A stretch of 64,000 bases of DNA from Listeria valentina (GCF_011800755.1 NZ_JAATJW010000006.1:26143-90142), one strand, 5' to 3'. Positions 19,082-31,101 are shown, counted from the first letter of the stretch. Numbers and translations: made by a program. The notes: generated from the letters alone by a model not told the origin.

Positions 19082-20146
19082 TTATTTTTTAATCGTCACT
19101 TGTCCCGCATGAAATGGAAGTGGCATAATTCCCGCTTTTTGCCAAGTACTTTTGACCTTTTCCGCCGCTTTAGAGTCAGGCAAGAAAGCAATACCGCAAT
19201 CGCCGCCGCCAGAACCAGATGATTTTCCTGCACCAGAACAATCCGCCGCGATTTGAGCTAATTTTTCAAGGAGCTCCGTTTCAATTTGTACTCCTGCCTG
19301 CAAGCCGAGATTTTGAAGTAAGCCTCTATTTTCCTTAATCGCCTCAAATACAATGGCTTGATCTTGTTTTTTTAACCCAGTTAGCAAATGATTGACGGCG
19401 GCTGTTGAATCCGCTAAAAATTGCTTATAAGCCAATTGATTTTTTTGCTTAAACAACTGAATTTCAGAAACAAGACGACCCGTACTAACAGGTTTCCCCG
19501 TCCAACCAACTAAAAATGGCCAGTCAGGCATCGTTAGTCTTTCAATTTTTAAAGCTGGCCAATCGTTTTCAATAAACCAGTTTAAAGATTCATAAGGCAA
19601 ATGCCGCTTGATCCATTCCTGATCAAAAGTTGTATAGGCAATAAAGCCACCATACATACAAGAAGCAATATCTCCGCAAGAACCATTTCCCTGCACAACA
19701 AGATGTGAAAGGGCAGCAAGTTTAAATCTTGTCAGCAAATCTGTTTCTGGCGCAAATTTTTCAAGCAGCGCATTGACAACAGCCACTGTTGCCGCAGCAC
19801 TTGAACCAAGTCCGTATTTAAAACCGGAAGCATCGATCAATTCTGTTTGAATCGTCATCTTAACCGGCGTAAGCGGAATTCCCCGAGCTTTCAAATAAGC
19901 CGTCACGGTATTGATCGCTTCAGCTGTAAATGACCAGTGTTCTCCGCTTGCTTTCATCTCTTCGCCCGTTTTCCAAGTCACTTGGTCTTCATAATGCGGA
20001 ATTTTGAGTTCATTTTTTGGCGCGTCTTCAAGAACCAATGTGATGTAGCGATCCACTGCAGCTAAAACCGCCGTGTGGCCAGATTCAACTACTGCATATT
20101 CACCTGCTATATAAAGTTTTCCAGGAATTTTAATTTTAATTTTCAT
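19082..20146 (-). CDS. mvaK2: Phosphomevalonate kinase
   Basis: A 354-residue GHMP-family kinase that makes mevalonate diphosphate from phosphomevalonate with ATP. It shows the N-terminal KIPGKLYIAGEYAVVE segment (about residues 6-21), the ATP loop YGLGSSAAATVAV (about 110-122), and the C-terminal glycine motif SGAGKSSGSGGGDCGIAF (near 300-317). It overlaps mvaD by 11 bases, so the two are coupled. It is the last gene of the isoprenoid operon. Confidence 0.95.
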   Translation of the reverse strand: MKIKIKIPGKLYIAGEYAVVESGHTAVLAAVDRYITLVLEDAPKNELKIPHYEDQVTWKTGEEMKASGEHWSFTAEAINTVTAYLKARGIPLTPVKMTIQTELIDASGFKYGLGSSAAATVAVVNALLEKFAPETDLLTRFKLAALSHLVVQGNGSCGDIASCMYGGFIAYTTFDQEWIKRHLPYESLNWFIENDWPALKIERLTMPDWPFLVGWTGKPVSTGRLVSEIQLFKQKNQLAYKQFLADSTAAVNHLLTGLKKQDQAIVFEAIKENRGLLQNLGLQAGVQIETELLEKLAQIAADCSGAGKSSGSGGGDCGIAFLPDSKAAEKVKSTWQKAGIMPLPFHAGQVTIKK

Positions 20147-21107
20147 TCTGAATCACCTTAGCTCCTTCACCTGCGTGACAAATTAAAACGCGACCTACCA
20201 ATTGATCAATTCGACTGGCTACCTTTTCTTCGTCTTGCCTTAAACATACAATTTTAACATTTGGTCCAGCATCCATTGTAAAATAAGCTTCAATTCCGTC
20301 AGCCCGCAACTCTCTCACAGCTTCCATCACAAGCAGTGATTCCTGACTAAAATACGTGAATGGCGGGTTGGCACTTAATGTTGTTGCGTGCATTTTCATT
20401 GCATTATGCTCCAAAATCTCACCAACTTGTGTGAAATCAGAGTTCGCGAAAGCTTTTTTGATAGCTTCCAAATCCAGTTCAGCTGTTCTCGTCCATTCAG
20501 CAAAAAAAGGGGAGGTAAGAACCGTTTGTTTCATTCCATTTCGACTGGAAATTTTTTTAGGTTGATCAGACACAATCGCGACGACAACAGCAAGTTGATC
20601 AGTTAAATCACTTTCAAAAGGAACCGCATAAGAATCCGATCCATCCGCATTTTCACCTTTTTGCCAAATCGCCAAGCCGCCAAAAATAGAACGACTAGCA
20701 GAGCCAGATCCAAGCCGGGCGAGTCGAGATAGAGCCATCTTCGAATCCTTTCGCCCAAGTGACGCTGAAGCCGCAGTTGCAAGAGCTGCAAACGCCGAAG
20801 CAGAAGAAGCCAGCCCTGCCGCAGTAGGCACATGATTTTCCGAATGGATCACCGCGCGCGAAGTAATACCAAATTCATGTCGCAAAACATTCAAATACCG
20901 CTGAACTTTCTTGTCTTCGCGTTCCTCACCATTTAAAATGAGTAGATCCTTTTTCTGCGAATCGATCCATTCAAAAGTGGTTTCCGTAAAAAACTTATCA
21001 AGCGTAATTGATAAACTGCTGTTGGAAGGCAAAATCAACTTTTCATCCCGTTTACCCCAATACTTAATAAGCGCTATATTGGTGTGAGCTACCGCTGTTA
21101 CTTTCAT
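20136..21107 (-). CDS. mvaD: Diphosphomevalonate decarboxylase
   Basis: A 323-residue GHMP-fold enzyme that converts mevalonate diphosphate to isopentenyl diphosphate. It has AHTNIALIKYWGKRDEKL (about residues 6-23), the phosphate loop PTAAGLASSASAFAALA (near 92-108) and the ARLGSGSASRSIFGG segment (near 130-144) with the catalytic region. The ATG at 21107 with GGAGAAGG is chosen over 21158. It overlaps mvaK1 by 44 bases. Confidence 0.95.
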   Translation of the reverse strand: MKVTAVAHTNIALIKYWGKRDEKLILPSNSSLSITLDKFFTETTFEWIDSQKKDLLILNGEEREDKKVQRYLNVLRHEFGITSRAVIHSENHVPTAAGLASSASAFAALATAASASLGRKDSKMALSRLARLGSGSASRSIFGGLAIWQKGENADGSDSYAVPFESDLTDQLAVVVAIVSDQPKKISSRNGMKQTVLTSPFFAEWTRTAELDLEAIKKAFANSDFTQVGEILEHNAMKMHATTLSANPPFTYFSQESLLVMEAVRELRADGIEAYFTMDAGPNVKIVCLRQDEEKVASRIDQLVGRVLICHAGEGAKVIQNEN

Positions 21108-22032
21108 GCGTTCCTTCTCCAATCGTAAAAATCCATTCTTCACTAGCACCCGCTTCATGGAGAGCCTTCACTAACGATTCAGCTTGCTTTTTGCTAGAAA
21201 CAAGAGCTACCATACAACCGCCACGTCCGCCTCCGGTCAACTTCGCACCCGCTGCACCATTTTGCAAGGCTACATGAATCAGCTTTTCTAGGCTTGCATC
21301 ACTAACCGTAAGTTCCTCCAAAATAGCTTGAGCAGCATTCATCGCTTTTCCTACTTGCTGAATGTCCGCTTCACCTTCAAGTTGCTTCCGTATTTCCCGG
21401 GAAATATTTCCAAGTTCCTGAATCATCGGTTTGAATTTTTTCGGCTGCGTTTCAAGCAACCTTCCAACATCCGCAACCGCGGCGCGCGTCTCACTGGGAA
21501 TCCCCGTGTCAGCTACTACCAAAAAGAGCTTTTCATGAAAGTGCATCGTTTCAAGGGCCAAATCTCTTTCAAACCAAACTGGCTTTTCAGTTACAACCGT
21601 GACTGCATCGATACCACTTGGGTTCCCATGAGCTATTTTTTCAGATTGATTTACAAATTCGAGCAACGCCTCATCTGTCAGTTCTTGCTTAAAATAGGCA
21701 AATAAGGCACGGGCTACACTTGCCGCTACCGCAGCACTTGAGCCGAGACCACGTCCGATTGGTATTTCCGTCAAAACGCGAATCAAAACGGGTTCCGTTC
21801 CAATCTTCGTTAAAATGGCCTCGACCATTTCTTTAATCCCAAAGAGAATCGGGGGCATATTATCCAAATCGCCTGTAAAAAAAGCAGACGAGAATTTAGT
21901 TTTTTGATTAGTTGGCAAAACCTCTGTTTCAATGACAGCCTGCGAAAAAGGTACAGCAATTGCAGGTTCACCATAAACAACAGCGTGTTCGCCACATAGT
22001 ATTAATTTTGCAGTTGCACGTCCTGTAGCCAA
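21064..22032 (-). CDS. mvaK1: Mevalonate kinase
   Basis: A GHMP kinase of about 322 residues that phosphorylates mevalonate. It shows ATAKLILCGEHAVVYGEPAIAVP at the N-terminus, the ATP loop IGRGLGSSAAVAASV and the C-terminal KLTGGGRGGCMVAL. I prefer the TTG at 22032, 23 bases after the tctA stop and behind GGAATGGAG, because the frame's ATG at 22089 has no ribosome-binding site and adds a non-conserved leader. It is the first mevalonate gene, directly behind a Fur-boxed transporter pair. A Noc-binding site lies inside it. Confidence 0.9.
   Translation of the reverse strand: MATGRATAKLILCGEHAVVYGEPAIAVPFSQAVIETEVLPTNQKTKFSSAFFTGDLDNMPPILFGIKEMVEAILTKIGTEPVLIRVLTEIPIGRGLGSSAAVAASVARALFAYFKQELTDEALLEFVNQSEKIAHGNPSGIDAVTVVTEKPVWFERDLALETMHFHEKLFLVVADTGIPSETRAAVADVGRLLETQPKKFKPMIQELGNISREIRKQLEGEADIQQVGKAMNAAQAILEELTVSDASLEKLIHVALQNGAAGAKLTGGGRGGCMVALVSSKKQAESLVKALHEAGASEEWIFTIGEGTHESNSGSSHQYSAY
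21391..21406. promoter_or_regulatory. Noc-binding site (perfect), inside mvaK1
   Basis: TATTTCCCGGGAAATA is a perfect palindrome identical to the Noc recognition site known from B. subtilis. Noc spreads from such sites and keeps the division ring off the nucleoid. Confidence 0.85.
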
Positions 22033-22054
22033 TTGGCTCCATTCCTTCCTGATT

Positions 22055-23407
22055 TTAGAATAACGTTGTGACAATCCAAGGTGCAGCATAAAGCGTCATA
22101 AATAACACACCAAAGTTGATCCCGAGTCGACTAAGTGCGCCTGACACAATTGCGACAAGAAGTACACCCATCATATTGATAAATCCACCATCCATGTAGC
22201 TAAGCATCATGACAAGCGCAATAAATAATCCTAAAATCGCTTCATGTGGAATAAATTTAAACACAAAACGACAAATTTGCTGGGAATACTTCATGATAAC
22301 ATAATATGTTAGTCCAAGTCCTACAACTGAACCGACAATCGTTGCAATCGTGAATTCCGACATCGTGAGCAAGTGGTGCATATTTTTCTCTAACGTGAAA
22401 ACAGGAGGGGCATTAAAAAGCGGATTTGCCGGACCAATCGCAACAGGCGACAGGGGAACCCCAAGTGCGATAAGTGGAATCAATAGCCCCGCCAAATAAG
22501 TCGAATGTGCCAAACCTTCCATACTAGCCAGAGCAATTTTTGCCTTCTTAATCGGATTCTTCACTCGGCTCACAACCGCTTCACCAAATAGCACTGTCAT
22601 TCCAACCGGACTCATAAAAAAGGTAAAACAGCCAGCAATAGAAGTTCCAAGCGTCGCCCAAGATTCTTGCTTCGTTAATACCTTGAACGGATTAGGAAAT
22701 CCCTTTTGTTTTTCAACATTTGCAATCACAATCTCGCGCTTATCTTGTTTAGGCAATTTTTCACGATGTTCTTTATTCAGCAGCGAAATCATACTAAAAA
22801 TCATCGGACCGATCGTAATCCCAAGGAAAAATGAAATCGTGATCGTTTTCGTTTCAGGAACCGCGCCAACACCCCAATACAAATAACGCATTCCCTCGAT
22901 GAGCAAACTGAAAGGTAAAATAGCGAGTAACGATAAAATTTTATTTTTACTTACTAAGGCAAGAAATATAGCGCCAATAAAGAAAACAGGGGCCGAGTAC
23001 TTCGTAATCACTTCGGATAGCGGGGCCAAAAGACCTGCCAAAGCTAAACTAATTGGAACAGCCACAATTGTTCCGATAGCAGCACCAGAAGCCATTTTGC
23101 GTATCCCAACAACTGATTGACCAGCCTCTTTCAAGGTGAGCCCATAAGGGACCATTGGCGAGGCCATAACCCCACCCGGTGTTCCTGCAACAGCGACAGG
23201 TACTGCGTCCGTCAAATTAAGCGTCACAACAGCCGAAACAAAAAAAGCAAGCACAACCATCGGCGAAACGCCTAATAAAACGAGAGCAAGAGTCACAGGA
23301 GCAAGTACTGCTGTTTCATCTGTCCCGGGAGCAATCCCAATAATCGTATAAATTCCAGCTGCGAGAACAGAATCAAGAATCATTTCAATCACAAGTTGAA
23401 GCGTCAT
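22055..23407 (-). CDS. TctA-family tripartite tricarboxylate transporter permease
   Basis: A 450-residue membrane protein with about twelve spans. It resembles the large permease (TctA, DUF112) of tripartite tricarboxylate transporters, with the conserved GxPGTDETAVLAPVTLALVLLG region at the start, AVAGTPGGVMASP (about residues 72-84) and the repeat-related second half (LIALGVPLSPVAIGPANPLF). Family members import citrate or other carboxylates with a TctB partner and a TctC binding protein. The start overlaps the upstream small gene by four bases (ATGA). No tctC lies nearby. A Fur box precedes the pair, which suggests uptake of an iron-chelating acid; that substrate is inference. Confidence 0.82.
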   Translation of the reverse strand: MTLQLVIEMILDSVLAAGIYTIIGIAPGTDETAVLAPVTLALVLLGVSPMVVLAFFVSAVVTLNLTDAVPVAVAGTPGGVMASPMVPYGLTLKEAGQSVVGIRKMASGAAIGTIVAVPISLALAGLLAPLSEVITKYSAPVFFIGAIFLALVSKNKILSLLAILPFSLLIEGMRYLYWGVGAVPETKTITISFFLGITIGPMIFSMISLLNKEHREKLPKQDKREIVIANVEKQKGFPNPFKVLTKQESWATLGTSIAGCFTFFMSPVGMTVLFGEAVVSRVKNPIKKAKIALASMEGLAHSTYLAGLLIPLIALGVPLSPVAIGPANPLFNAPPVFTLEKNMHHLLTMSEFTIATIVGSVVGLGLTYYVIMKYSQQICRFVFKFIPHEAILGLFIALVMMLSYMDGGFINMMGVLLVAIVSGALSRLGINFGVLFMTLYAAPWIVTTLF

Positions 23408-23658
23408 TTGTCAGTCGCCTCCGTCTCATCACTTTCACGAAGCGTTCGTTTCGGCTTGATGATTAAACTTGAAATGATGAAGCCGATGATGGCACCGCCT
23501 AGCCCAAAGAAAAGGGGCATTGGTGCTTTCCCGGGAGCAATAAAATAACCTCCCATGGTAAATCCTATACAAATAATGATTGCAAGAATCAAATCCTTTA
23601 TGTTGACAAGATCCGCCCAAATTTCAACATTTTGCGAATCCTTGTTTTTCTTGGTCAT
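23404..23658 (-). CDS. Small two-span membrane protein, probable TctB-like partner
   Basis: An 84-residue protein with two hydrophobic spans (about residues 20-40 and 48-66, FFGLGGAIIGFIISSLII) and charged ends. Its position four bases overlapping a TctA permease, and its size, suggest it is the reduced TctB-type small subunit, but I see no diagnostic motif. The ATG at 23658 has GTAGGAG before it; an ATG at 23679 is in frame but lacks such a site. It is first in the operon, directly under the Fur-boxed promoter. Confidence 0.65.
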   Translation of the reverse strand: MTKKNKDSQNVEIWADLVNIKDLILAIIICIGFTMGGYFIAPGKAPMPLFFGLGGAIIGFIISSLIIKPKRTLRESDETEATDK

Positions 23659-23707
23659 TCTTTCTCCTACTTTCTGCACAAGGTTTGCTATTAAAATAGA
23701 CTACTAT

Positions 23708-23740
23708 GATAATGATAATCATTTCATTGATTTTTTTCAA
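23708..23740 (-). promoter_or_regulatory. Fur-box promoter of the tct operon
   Basis: Minus-strand -35 TTGAAA (23735-23740), a 17-base spacer and -10 TATCAT (23712-23717). The plus strand at 23708-23726 reads GATAATGATAATCATTTCA, matching the 19-base Fur consensus at the first 16 positions and covering the -10. Iron-dependent repression is strongly suggested. Confidence 0.85.
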
Positions 23741-23775
23741 TCTTACTTGACTGTAAATTTTTATTCATAAAAAAA

Positions 23776-23812
23776 CAGATGGCACATTGAGAAGAATCTC
23801 AACGTGCCATCC
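23776..23812 (-). terminator. Terminator after gyrA
   Basis: Arms GATGGCAC (23778-23785) with TTGAGA, and TCTCAA with GTGCCATC (23804-23811), followed by TTTTTTT on the minus strand. Confidence 0.92.
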
Positions 23813-23825
23813 GCATATAATTTCA

Positions 23826-26357
23826 TTATTCTTCTAAGTTTGGTCCGTCTTCTTCAAAACTTTCATCTGGAACTTCTGTTCTTAAGGTTTGATCGTCTTC
23901 TGTTTCTTCTTCCTCAAGTATTTCATCATCTTCTTTAGGAACTTTAGCAACAGTAGCAACTTTTTCGTTTTCATCCAAACGAATCAGTTTCACACCCATC
24001 GTGCTTCTTCCAGTTTCAGATACAGTTTCCACTTCAAAACGAATCAAGACGCCATGAATCGTCATCAACATGATATCTTCATCGCCAGAAACGGTCTTCA
24101 TCGAAACAAGTGGACCATTCTTTTCAGTAATAGATACGGTTTTAACACCCATACCGCCACGATTACGAAGCGGATACTGTTCGGCAGGGGTTTGTTTCCC
24201 GTAACCGTTCTCCGTCACGACAAGCACGTTCTGGTCATCTTCAAGCACTTCCATGCCAATTACTTCATCATCATTATGAAGACGAATTCCGCGCACTCCA
24301 GCAGCCGTACGACCCATTACCCGAATATTATCTTCTGGGAAATAAATTGATTGACCTGCTTTCGTTGCAATAATCATCTTCTTACTGCCATCAGTCATTT
24401 GAACAGAGATGAGTTCATCATTTTCACGAAGATCCACTGCACGTAAACCGCTTTGACGGATATTCGCAAATTGAGAAAGGGCAGAGCGCTTCACAACACC
24501 GTGTTTCGTTGCAAAGAAGAGATAATCATCATCAGTGAATTCACTTAAATTGATGACCGTATTCACTTGTTCTTGGCTTTCAATGCCTAGCAAATTGATT
24601 AGCGGGATTCCTTTTGCCGTACGTCCGTACTCAGGAACCTCGTAACCTTTCGCCCGGTAGACTTTCCCTGTATTCGTAAAGAATAGGAGAGTATCATGCG
24701 TGCTCGTTGCGATCAAATGTTCCACAAAGTCATCTTCATGAGTGGACATGCCTTGAATTCCACGACCACCACGGCGCTGACTCCGATACGTAGACAGCGG
24801 CAAACGCTTGATGTAGCCTTTTTTCGTTAATGTAATTGCCACTTCTTCTTCAGGAATAAGGTCCTCATCTTCAATGCTGACAAGGTCTCCCGTTAAGATT
24901 TCTGTGCGGCGTTTATCGCTATACTTCTGTTTGATTTCTTCTAATTCTTCACGAATAACTTCGAGAATACGTTCTTCATCAGCCAGAATCGCTTTTAATT
25001 CATTGATTAGCTGCATCAAATTGTTGTATTCTTCCTCGATTTTCTCGCGTTCTAAACCTGTTAAACGTTGCAAACGCATATCGAGAATGGCTTGTGATTG
25101 CTTTTCAGACAAGCTAAATTGTGTCATCAAGCCTTCTTTAGCGATTTCAGTTGTCTTCGATCCTCGAATCAAACTAATCACGGCATCAATATTATCAAGT
25201 GCAATTCGTAAACCTTCCAAAATATGCGCACGTGCTTCCGCTTTACGCAAATCAAATTCAGTTCTACGACGAATAACGACTTTTTGATGTTCTAGATAAT
25301 GATATAGAATTTGTTTTAAATTCAACACTTTTGGATGGCTGTCAACAAGCGCCAACATGTTAATCCCAAAAGTAGTTTGTAGTGCTGTCATTTTATACAA
25401 ATTATTGACAACTACACTTGCACTAATGTCACGACGAACTTCAATGACAATCCGCATACCTGAACGGTCAGATTCATCATTCAGTTCAGTAATTCCATCA
25501 ATTTTCTTCTCACGAGCCAATTCAGCAATCCGCTCAATCAGCCGTGCTTTATTCACTTGATAAGGCAATTCCGTAATCAAAATGGTTTCTTTTCCATTAC
25601 TCTTTGTTTCAATATCCACGCGAGCACGAACAGTGATGGATCCACGTCCTGTTTCATAAGCCCGTCTAATTCCGCTACGTCCCATAATAAGACCAGCAGT
25701 AGGGAAGTCAGGTCCCGGAATATATTCCATTAGTTCTCGAATCGAAATATCTGGATTATGACTTAATGCAAGGACCCCATCAATGACTTCACCAAGATGG
25801 TGCGTTGGAATATTTGTAGCCATCCCAACCGCAATCCCAGATGAACCATTGACAAGCAAGTTTGGAAAACGTGCTGGCAAAATTGACGGCTCTTTTTCCG
25901 AACCATCATAGTTATCTTCATAATCAATCGTGTCTTTATTGATATCTCGCAAAAGTTCCATCGAGATTTTTGACATCCGCGCTTCCGTATAACGCATCGC
26001 AGCAGCCATATCTCCATCGACAGAACCAAAGTTTCCGTGTCCATCAACAAGCATATAACGATAACTGAAATCCTGCGCCATCCGAACCATCGTGAAGTAC
26101 ACAGCTGAGTCACCATGCGGATGATACTTACCAATTACTTCACCGACAATACGAGCCGATTTTTTGTAGGCCTTGTCAGAAGTCATTCCCAGATCATTCA
26201 TTGCATATAAAATCCTGCGGTGAACGGGTTTAAGTCCGTCACGCACATCAGGAAGGGCACGAGCAACGATAACACTCATTGCATAATCTAGGAAAGACGT
26301 TCGCATTTCTTTATTTAAATTAACTTCTTTGACTCGATGATCTGGTGTTTCTGCCAT
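23826..26357 (-). CDS. gyrA: DNA gyrase subunit A
   Basis: An 843-residue type II topoisomerase subunit that breaks and rejoins DNA. The catalytic tyrosine is in [12 protein letters not shown] (about Y123). The N-terminal winged-helix domain has HPHGDSAVY. The C-terminal beta-pinwheel begins near residue 510 and carries the gyrase box QRRGGRG (near 530). The tail is very acidic ([11 protein letters not shown], and EEDGPNLEE at the end). In the quinolone-determining region residue 84 is Ser, but residue 88, usually Asp or Glu, is Phe. Start at 26357 behind GGGAGG. It follows gyrB by 65 bases, with a near-perfect Noc site between them. Confidence 0.98.
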   Translation of the reverse strand: MAETPDHRVKEVNLNKEMRTSFLDYAMSVIVARALPDVRDGLKPVHRRILYAMNDLGMTSDKAYKKSARIVGEVIGKYHPHGDSAVYFTMVRMAQDFSYRYMLVDGHGNFGSVDGDMAAAMRYTEARMSKISMELLRDINKDTIDYEDNYDGSEKEPSILPARFPNLLVNGSSGIAVGMATNIPTHHLGEVIDGVLALSHNPDISIRELMEYIPGPDFPTAGLIMGRSGIRRAYETGRGSITVRARVDIETKSNGKETILITELPYQVNKARLIERIAELAREKKIDGITELNDESDRSGMRIVIEVRRDISASVVVNNLYKMTALQTTFGINMLALVDSHPKVLNLKQILYHYLEHQKVVIRRRTEFDLRKAEARAHILEGLRIALDNIDAVISLIRGSKTTEIAKEGLMTQFSLSEKQSQAILDMRLQRLTGLEREKIEEEYNNLMQLINELKAILADEERILEVIREELEEIKQKYSDKRRTEILTGDLVSIEDEDLIPEEEVAITLTKKGYIKRLPLSTYRSQRRGGRGIQGMSTHEDDFVEHLIATSTHDTLLFFTNTGKVYRAKGYEVPEYGRTAKGIPLINLLGIESQEQVNTVINLSEFTDDDYLFFATKHGVVKRSALSQFANIRQSGLRAVDLRENDELISVQMTDGSKKMIIATKAGQSIYFPEDNIRVMGRTAAGVRGIRLHNDDEVIGMEVLEDDQNVLVVTENGYGKQTPAEQYPLRNRGGMGVKTVSITEKNGPLVSMKTVSGDEDIMLMTIHGVLIRFEVETVSETGRSTMGVKLIRLDENEKVATVAKVPKEDDEILEEEETEDDQTLRTEVPDESFEEDGPNLEE

Positions 26358-26403
26358 TATAGCGAAACCTCCCTTTCCAATTCTAAGCTAAATTAGATTT
26401 GAT

Positions 26404-26419
26404 TATTTCCCAGGAAATA
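26404..26419. promoter_or_regulatory. Noc-binding site (one mismatch) between gyrB and gyrA
   Basis: TATTTCCCAGGAAATA differs by one base from the perfect Noc palindrome and lies in the gyrB-gyrA gap. Confidence 0.65.
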
Positions 26420-26422
26420 AAA

Positions 26423-28360
<1,938 letters not shown>

Positions 28361-28406
28361 CTAAGCTTCACCGCACTTTCTCATTTTCTATTATATCAAC
28401 CTAAAA

Positions 28407-29513
28407 TTAGGATTTTTTTATGTGACCTTTTTCCACTTCAAAAGTAGTAGCTTGTTCAAGCTTTGCGTGTTTAATCCCGCTCACACTTGTTGTCGTAACA
28501 AATGTTTGTACTTTGCCAGAAATCGTTTCAAGCAAATGAGACTGCCTATAGTCATCAAGTTCACTTAACACATCATCAAGCAAGAGGAGGGGATATTCCT
28601 TTGTTTCTTCATGAATCAAGTCAATTTCAGCAAGTTTTACAGATAAAGCTGTTGTCCGCTGTTGACCTTGCGAGCCGAACACTTGTACATTTTGCCCATT
28701 AACATAAAATAGAGAATCATCCCGATGCGGTCCGATAAGTGTGACGCCTCGGTCGATTTCTCTTTGCCGAATGGTTTTCATTTTTTCAAGTAAGTTCTGT
28801 AAATAATCGCCGTCCTGATCGAGTGAAACGGAAGGCTTATACTCAATTTGCAGCGTTTCAAGCCCTCGCGAAATATCATGATGGATCGGAGCTGCATAAG
28901 CTTGCAACTTTTGGATAAACGCGGAACGCCTTTCCGTCAATTTAATGGCGACCTCTGCAAATTGCTCATCAAGAATGCCGAGCATGACTTCATCAAAGTT
29001 CTTCTTCAGTTTTGCTTGCTTTAAAAATTGGTTTCGCTGATGTAAGATCCGCTGAAAAACACTTAAATCATGTAAATAAACAGGCTGCATTTGGCCGATT
29101 TCCATATTCATAAAGCGTCGTCTTACGCCTGGTGCACCTTTTACAAGCGTTAAATCTTCTGGGGCAAACATGACCACATTTAAATTTCCAACATACTGAC
29201 TCAACTTTTTTTGCTCAATGTGATTGACCTTTGCTTTTTTTCCTTGTTGAGTAAGCGTGAGTTCAAGTGGCAGAGTTTGTCCGTGTTTTTCAATTCGTCC
29301 GCTGATCTTTGCTTCCGCTTTATCCCACTGGATAAAATCTTTGTCATTTGTCGTCCGATGCGACTTAGCAAGCGAAAGCATCAATATCGCTTCTAATAAA
29401 TTTGTTTTTCCTTGAGCATTTTCGCCAAGAAATACATTGATAGACGGGTCGAGATCGAGTGTAAGTTCATGATAGTTTCGGAAATTTTTAAGCGTTAATT
29501 GTTTTAACAGCAT
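28407..29513 (-). CDS. recF: DNA replication/repair protein RecF
   Basis: A 368-residue SMC-like ATPase that helps load RecA at gaps. It has Walker [15 protein letters not shown] (about residues 30-43), the ABC signature region [16 protein letters not shown] (near 280-295) and Walker [13 protein letters not shown] (near 306-317). Start ATG at 29513, nine bases after yaaA, so the two are co-transcribed. Confidence 0.97.
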   Translation of the reverse strand: MLLKQLTLKNFRNYHELTLDLDPSINVFLGENAQGKTNLLEAILMLSLAKSHRTTNDKDFIQWDKAEAKISGRIEKHGQTLPLELTLTQQGKKAKVNHIEQKKLSQYVGNLNVVMFAPEDLTLVKGAPGVRRRFMNMEIGQMQPVYLHDLSVFQRILHQRNQFLKQAKLKKNFDEVMLGILDEQFAEVAIKLTERRSAFIQKLQAYAAPIHHDISRGLETLQIEYKPSVSLDQDGDYLQNLLEKMKTIRQREIDRGVTLIGPHRDDSLFYVNGQNVQVFGSQGQQRTTALSVKLAEIDLIHEETKEYPLLLLDDVLSELDDYRQSHLLETISGKVQTFVTTTSVSGIKHAKLEQATTFEVEKGHIKKS

Positions 29514-29522
29514 GCTTTTTTC

Positions 29523-29741
29523 CTAAGATTGTTCAATCTTAACTTTTCCTTTTCCGGGAACTAAAATGACATCGCCATTCCGCAGTTTCCTGCCTCGTCT
29601 GTTATCTTGTTCGCCGTTTACATAAATCGGATGTTCGCTTAGAAATACTTTTACCATTCCCCCAGATTCAACAACATCAAGCATCTGCAAAAGCTGTCCC
29701 AGTGTTACATAGTCACTGTCTATTGTTACAATATTCGCCAA
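29523..29741 (-). CDS. yaaA: S4-domain RNA-binding protein YaaA
   Basis: A 72-residue protein with an S4-like RNA-binding fold (residues ~10-70, LGQLLQMLDVVESGGMVKVFL and VNGEQDNRRGRKLRNGDVI). It is the conserved small gene between dnaN and recF in Bacillales; in B. subtilis it is linked to ribosome assembly. It starts with TTG at 29741 behind GTGAGG. Its own promoter lies upstream, so yaaA-recF can be expressed separately from dnaN. Confidence 0.92.
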   Translation of the reverse strand: MANIVTIDSDYVTLGQLLQMLDVVESGGMVKVFLSEHPIYVNGEQDNRRGRKLRNGDVILVPGKGKVKIEQS

Positions 29742-29776
29742 AACCTCACACCCAATCTATTTTATCGCTATCTTCT

Positions 29777-29805
29777 ATTTTACTAAAGTTTGCCTATAAT
29801 TACAA
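29777..29805 (-). promoter_or_regulatory. yaaA-recF promoter
   Basis: Minus-strand -35 TTGTAA (29800-29805), a 17-base spacer and -10 TAAAAT (29777-29782), 35 bases upstream of yaaA. Confidence 0.65.
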
Positions 29806-29918
29806 AGATTATTTTCTAAAGCATCGTTTTTCGGTTTTTTACTAAAAATAATGGGGGGATACTATTTTAAGTGAAAAATGAAATTTAAGGCTAATATGGA
29901 GCTTCTGTAAAATTCACA

Positions 29919-29950
29919 AAAAAAAGCCCACCTAAATTGGTGAGCTTTTT
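29919..29950 (-). terminator. Terminator after dnaN
   Basis: Arms AGCCCACC (29925-29932) and GGTGAGCT (29939-29946), with a long T-run on the minus strand five bases after the dnaN stop. Confidence 0.9.
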
Positions 29951-29955
29951 ATCTA

Positions 29956-31101
29956 TTAATAAGTTCGAACAGGTGTAATCAATTGTAAAATTTCATTTGG
30001 ATTTTCCGCATCACGTGGACGAAGAACGAAAGGACGCATTGTTCCAGAAAACGAAATTTGAATATCGTCGCCTTCAAACGCACGCAAAGCATCCATCATG
30101 TATTTTCCGTTAAAGGAAATTTGTAAATCTTCGCCAGTAAAGCTTTGACTGAAGAGTTTTTCAGAAACATTCCCAATTTCAGGAGAGTTAGACGAAACCT
30201 CTACTTGTCCATTTTCCAATGTGGAAAGTTTAATTACATTATTGCGATTTTCTCTTGCGAGTAGGGAAGCACGGTCAATCGCTTGTAAAAAGGCTTTCGC
30301 GTTAATAATCAGCTCTGATTTTGTTTCAGCTGGAATCAGTCTTGAAGTATCAGGATAGCTTCCTTCGAGTAAACGCGAGTAAAATAGTAAATCTTTTAAT
30401 TTAAATAAAATTTGGTTGTTGGCTAGGATGATTTCAAGTGAATCAGAAGCTTCATCCAAAATTTTATTGAGTTCTGACAAACTTTTTCCTGGGATAACAA
30501 TGTTATATTCTTCAGCTTCAGGAGCTTCAATTGGAATTTCCCGAAGCGCAAGTCTATGACTATCCGTTGCAACAGCAGTTAAAGTTCCATTTTTAATGAT
30601 CCAATTTACCCCAGTAAGTACAGGACGAACTTCAATCGTTGAAACAGCAAAAACTGTTTGGCGAATAATGTTTTTGAGGACATGGATTGGAATCCGAATT
30701 TGTTTTCCTTCAGATACCTCAGGAAGTTTCGGGTATTCTAAAACGTCTAAGCCATTCAGTGTAAAGAATGCTTGTCCGGAACGAATCGTCGTTTGGTTAT
30801 TAGTCGTTACTTCGATTTCAACGTTTTTATCTGGCAGTCGTCTAACGATATCTCCAAAATATTTCGATTGTAAAACGATTCCGCCAAACGATTCGACTTC
30901 AACAATTACTTCATCTTGTTCAATAAGTGGAATAAAAGCTTCGATGGAAATATCTGAATCGCTCCCGGTAAGCGTAACACCCTCATCATTCACATCAATT
31001 TTAATCCCAGTAAGAATTGGAATCGTTGTTCGAGCAGAAATAGCACGTGTAACTTCGTTAACAGCATTGACCAAATGATCTCGATCGATGACAAATTTCA
31101 T
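29956..31101 (-). CDS. dnaN: DNA polymerase III sliding clamp (beta subunit)
   Basis: A 381-residue clamp made of three similar domains that encircles DNA and tethers polymerase. It has the expected N-terminus MKFVIDRDHLVNAV, the loop YPKLPEVSEG near residue 115, and ends in the conserved ITPVRTY hydrophobic-pocket tail. The ATG at 31101 follows GGGGGA; an in-frame ATG at 31119 lacks homology. It lies behind dnaA, separated by the second half of oriC. Confidence 0.98.
   Translation of the reverse strand: MKFVIDRDHLVNAVNEVTRAISARTTIPILTGIKIDVNDEGVTLTGSDSDISIEAFIPLIEQDEVIVEVESFGGIVLQSKYFGDIVRRLPDKNVEIEVTTNNQTTIRSGQAFFTLNGLDVLEYPKLPEVSEGKQIRIPIHVLKNIIRQTVFAVSTIEVRPVLTGVNWIIKNGTLTAVATDSHRLALREIPIEAPEAEEYNIVIPGKSLSELNKILDEASDSLEIILANNQILFKLKDLLFYSRLLEGSYPDTSRLIPAETKSELIINAKAFLQAIDRASLLARENRNNVIKLSTLENGQVEVSSNSPEIGNVSEKLFSQSFTGEDLQISFNGKYMMDALRAFEGDDIQISFSGTMRPFVLRPRDAENPNEILQLITPVRTY

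Noticed and set aside
23889..24350. 153-residue plus-strand frame within gyrA
   Set aside because: Phe/His-rich reverse frame of the acidic gyrA tail; no independent support.
30596..31078. 160-residue plus-strand frame within dnaN
   Set aside because: Antisense shadow of a well-conserved gene.
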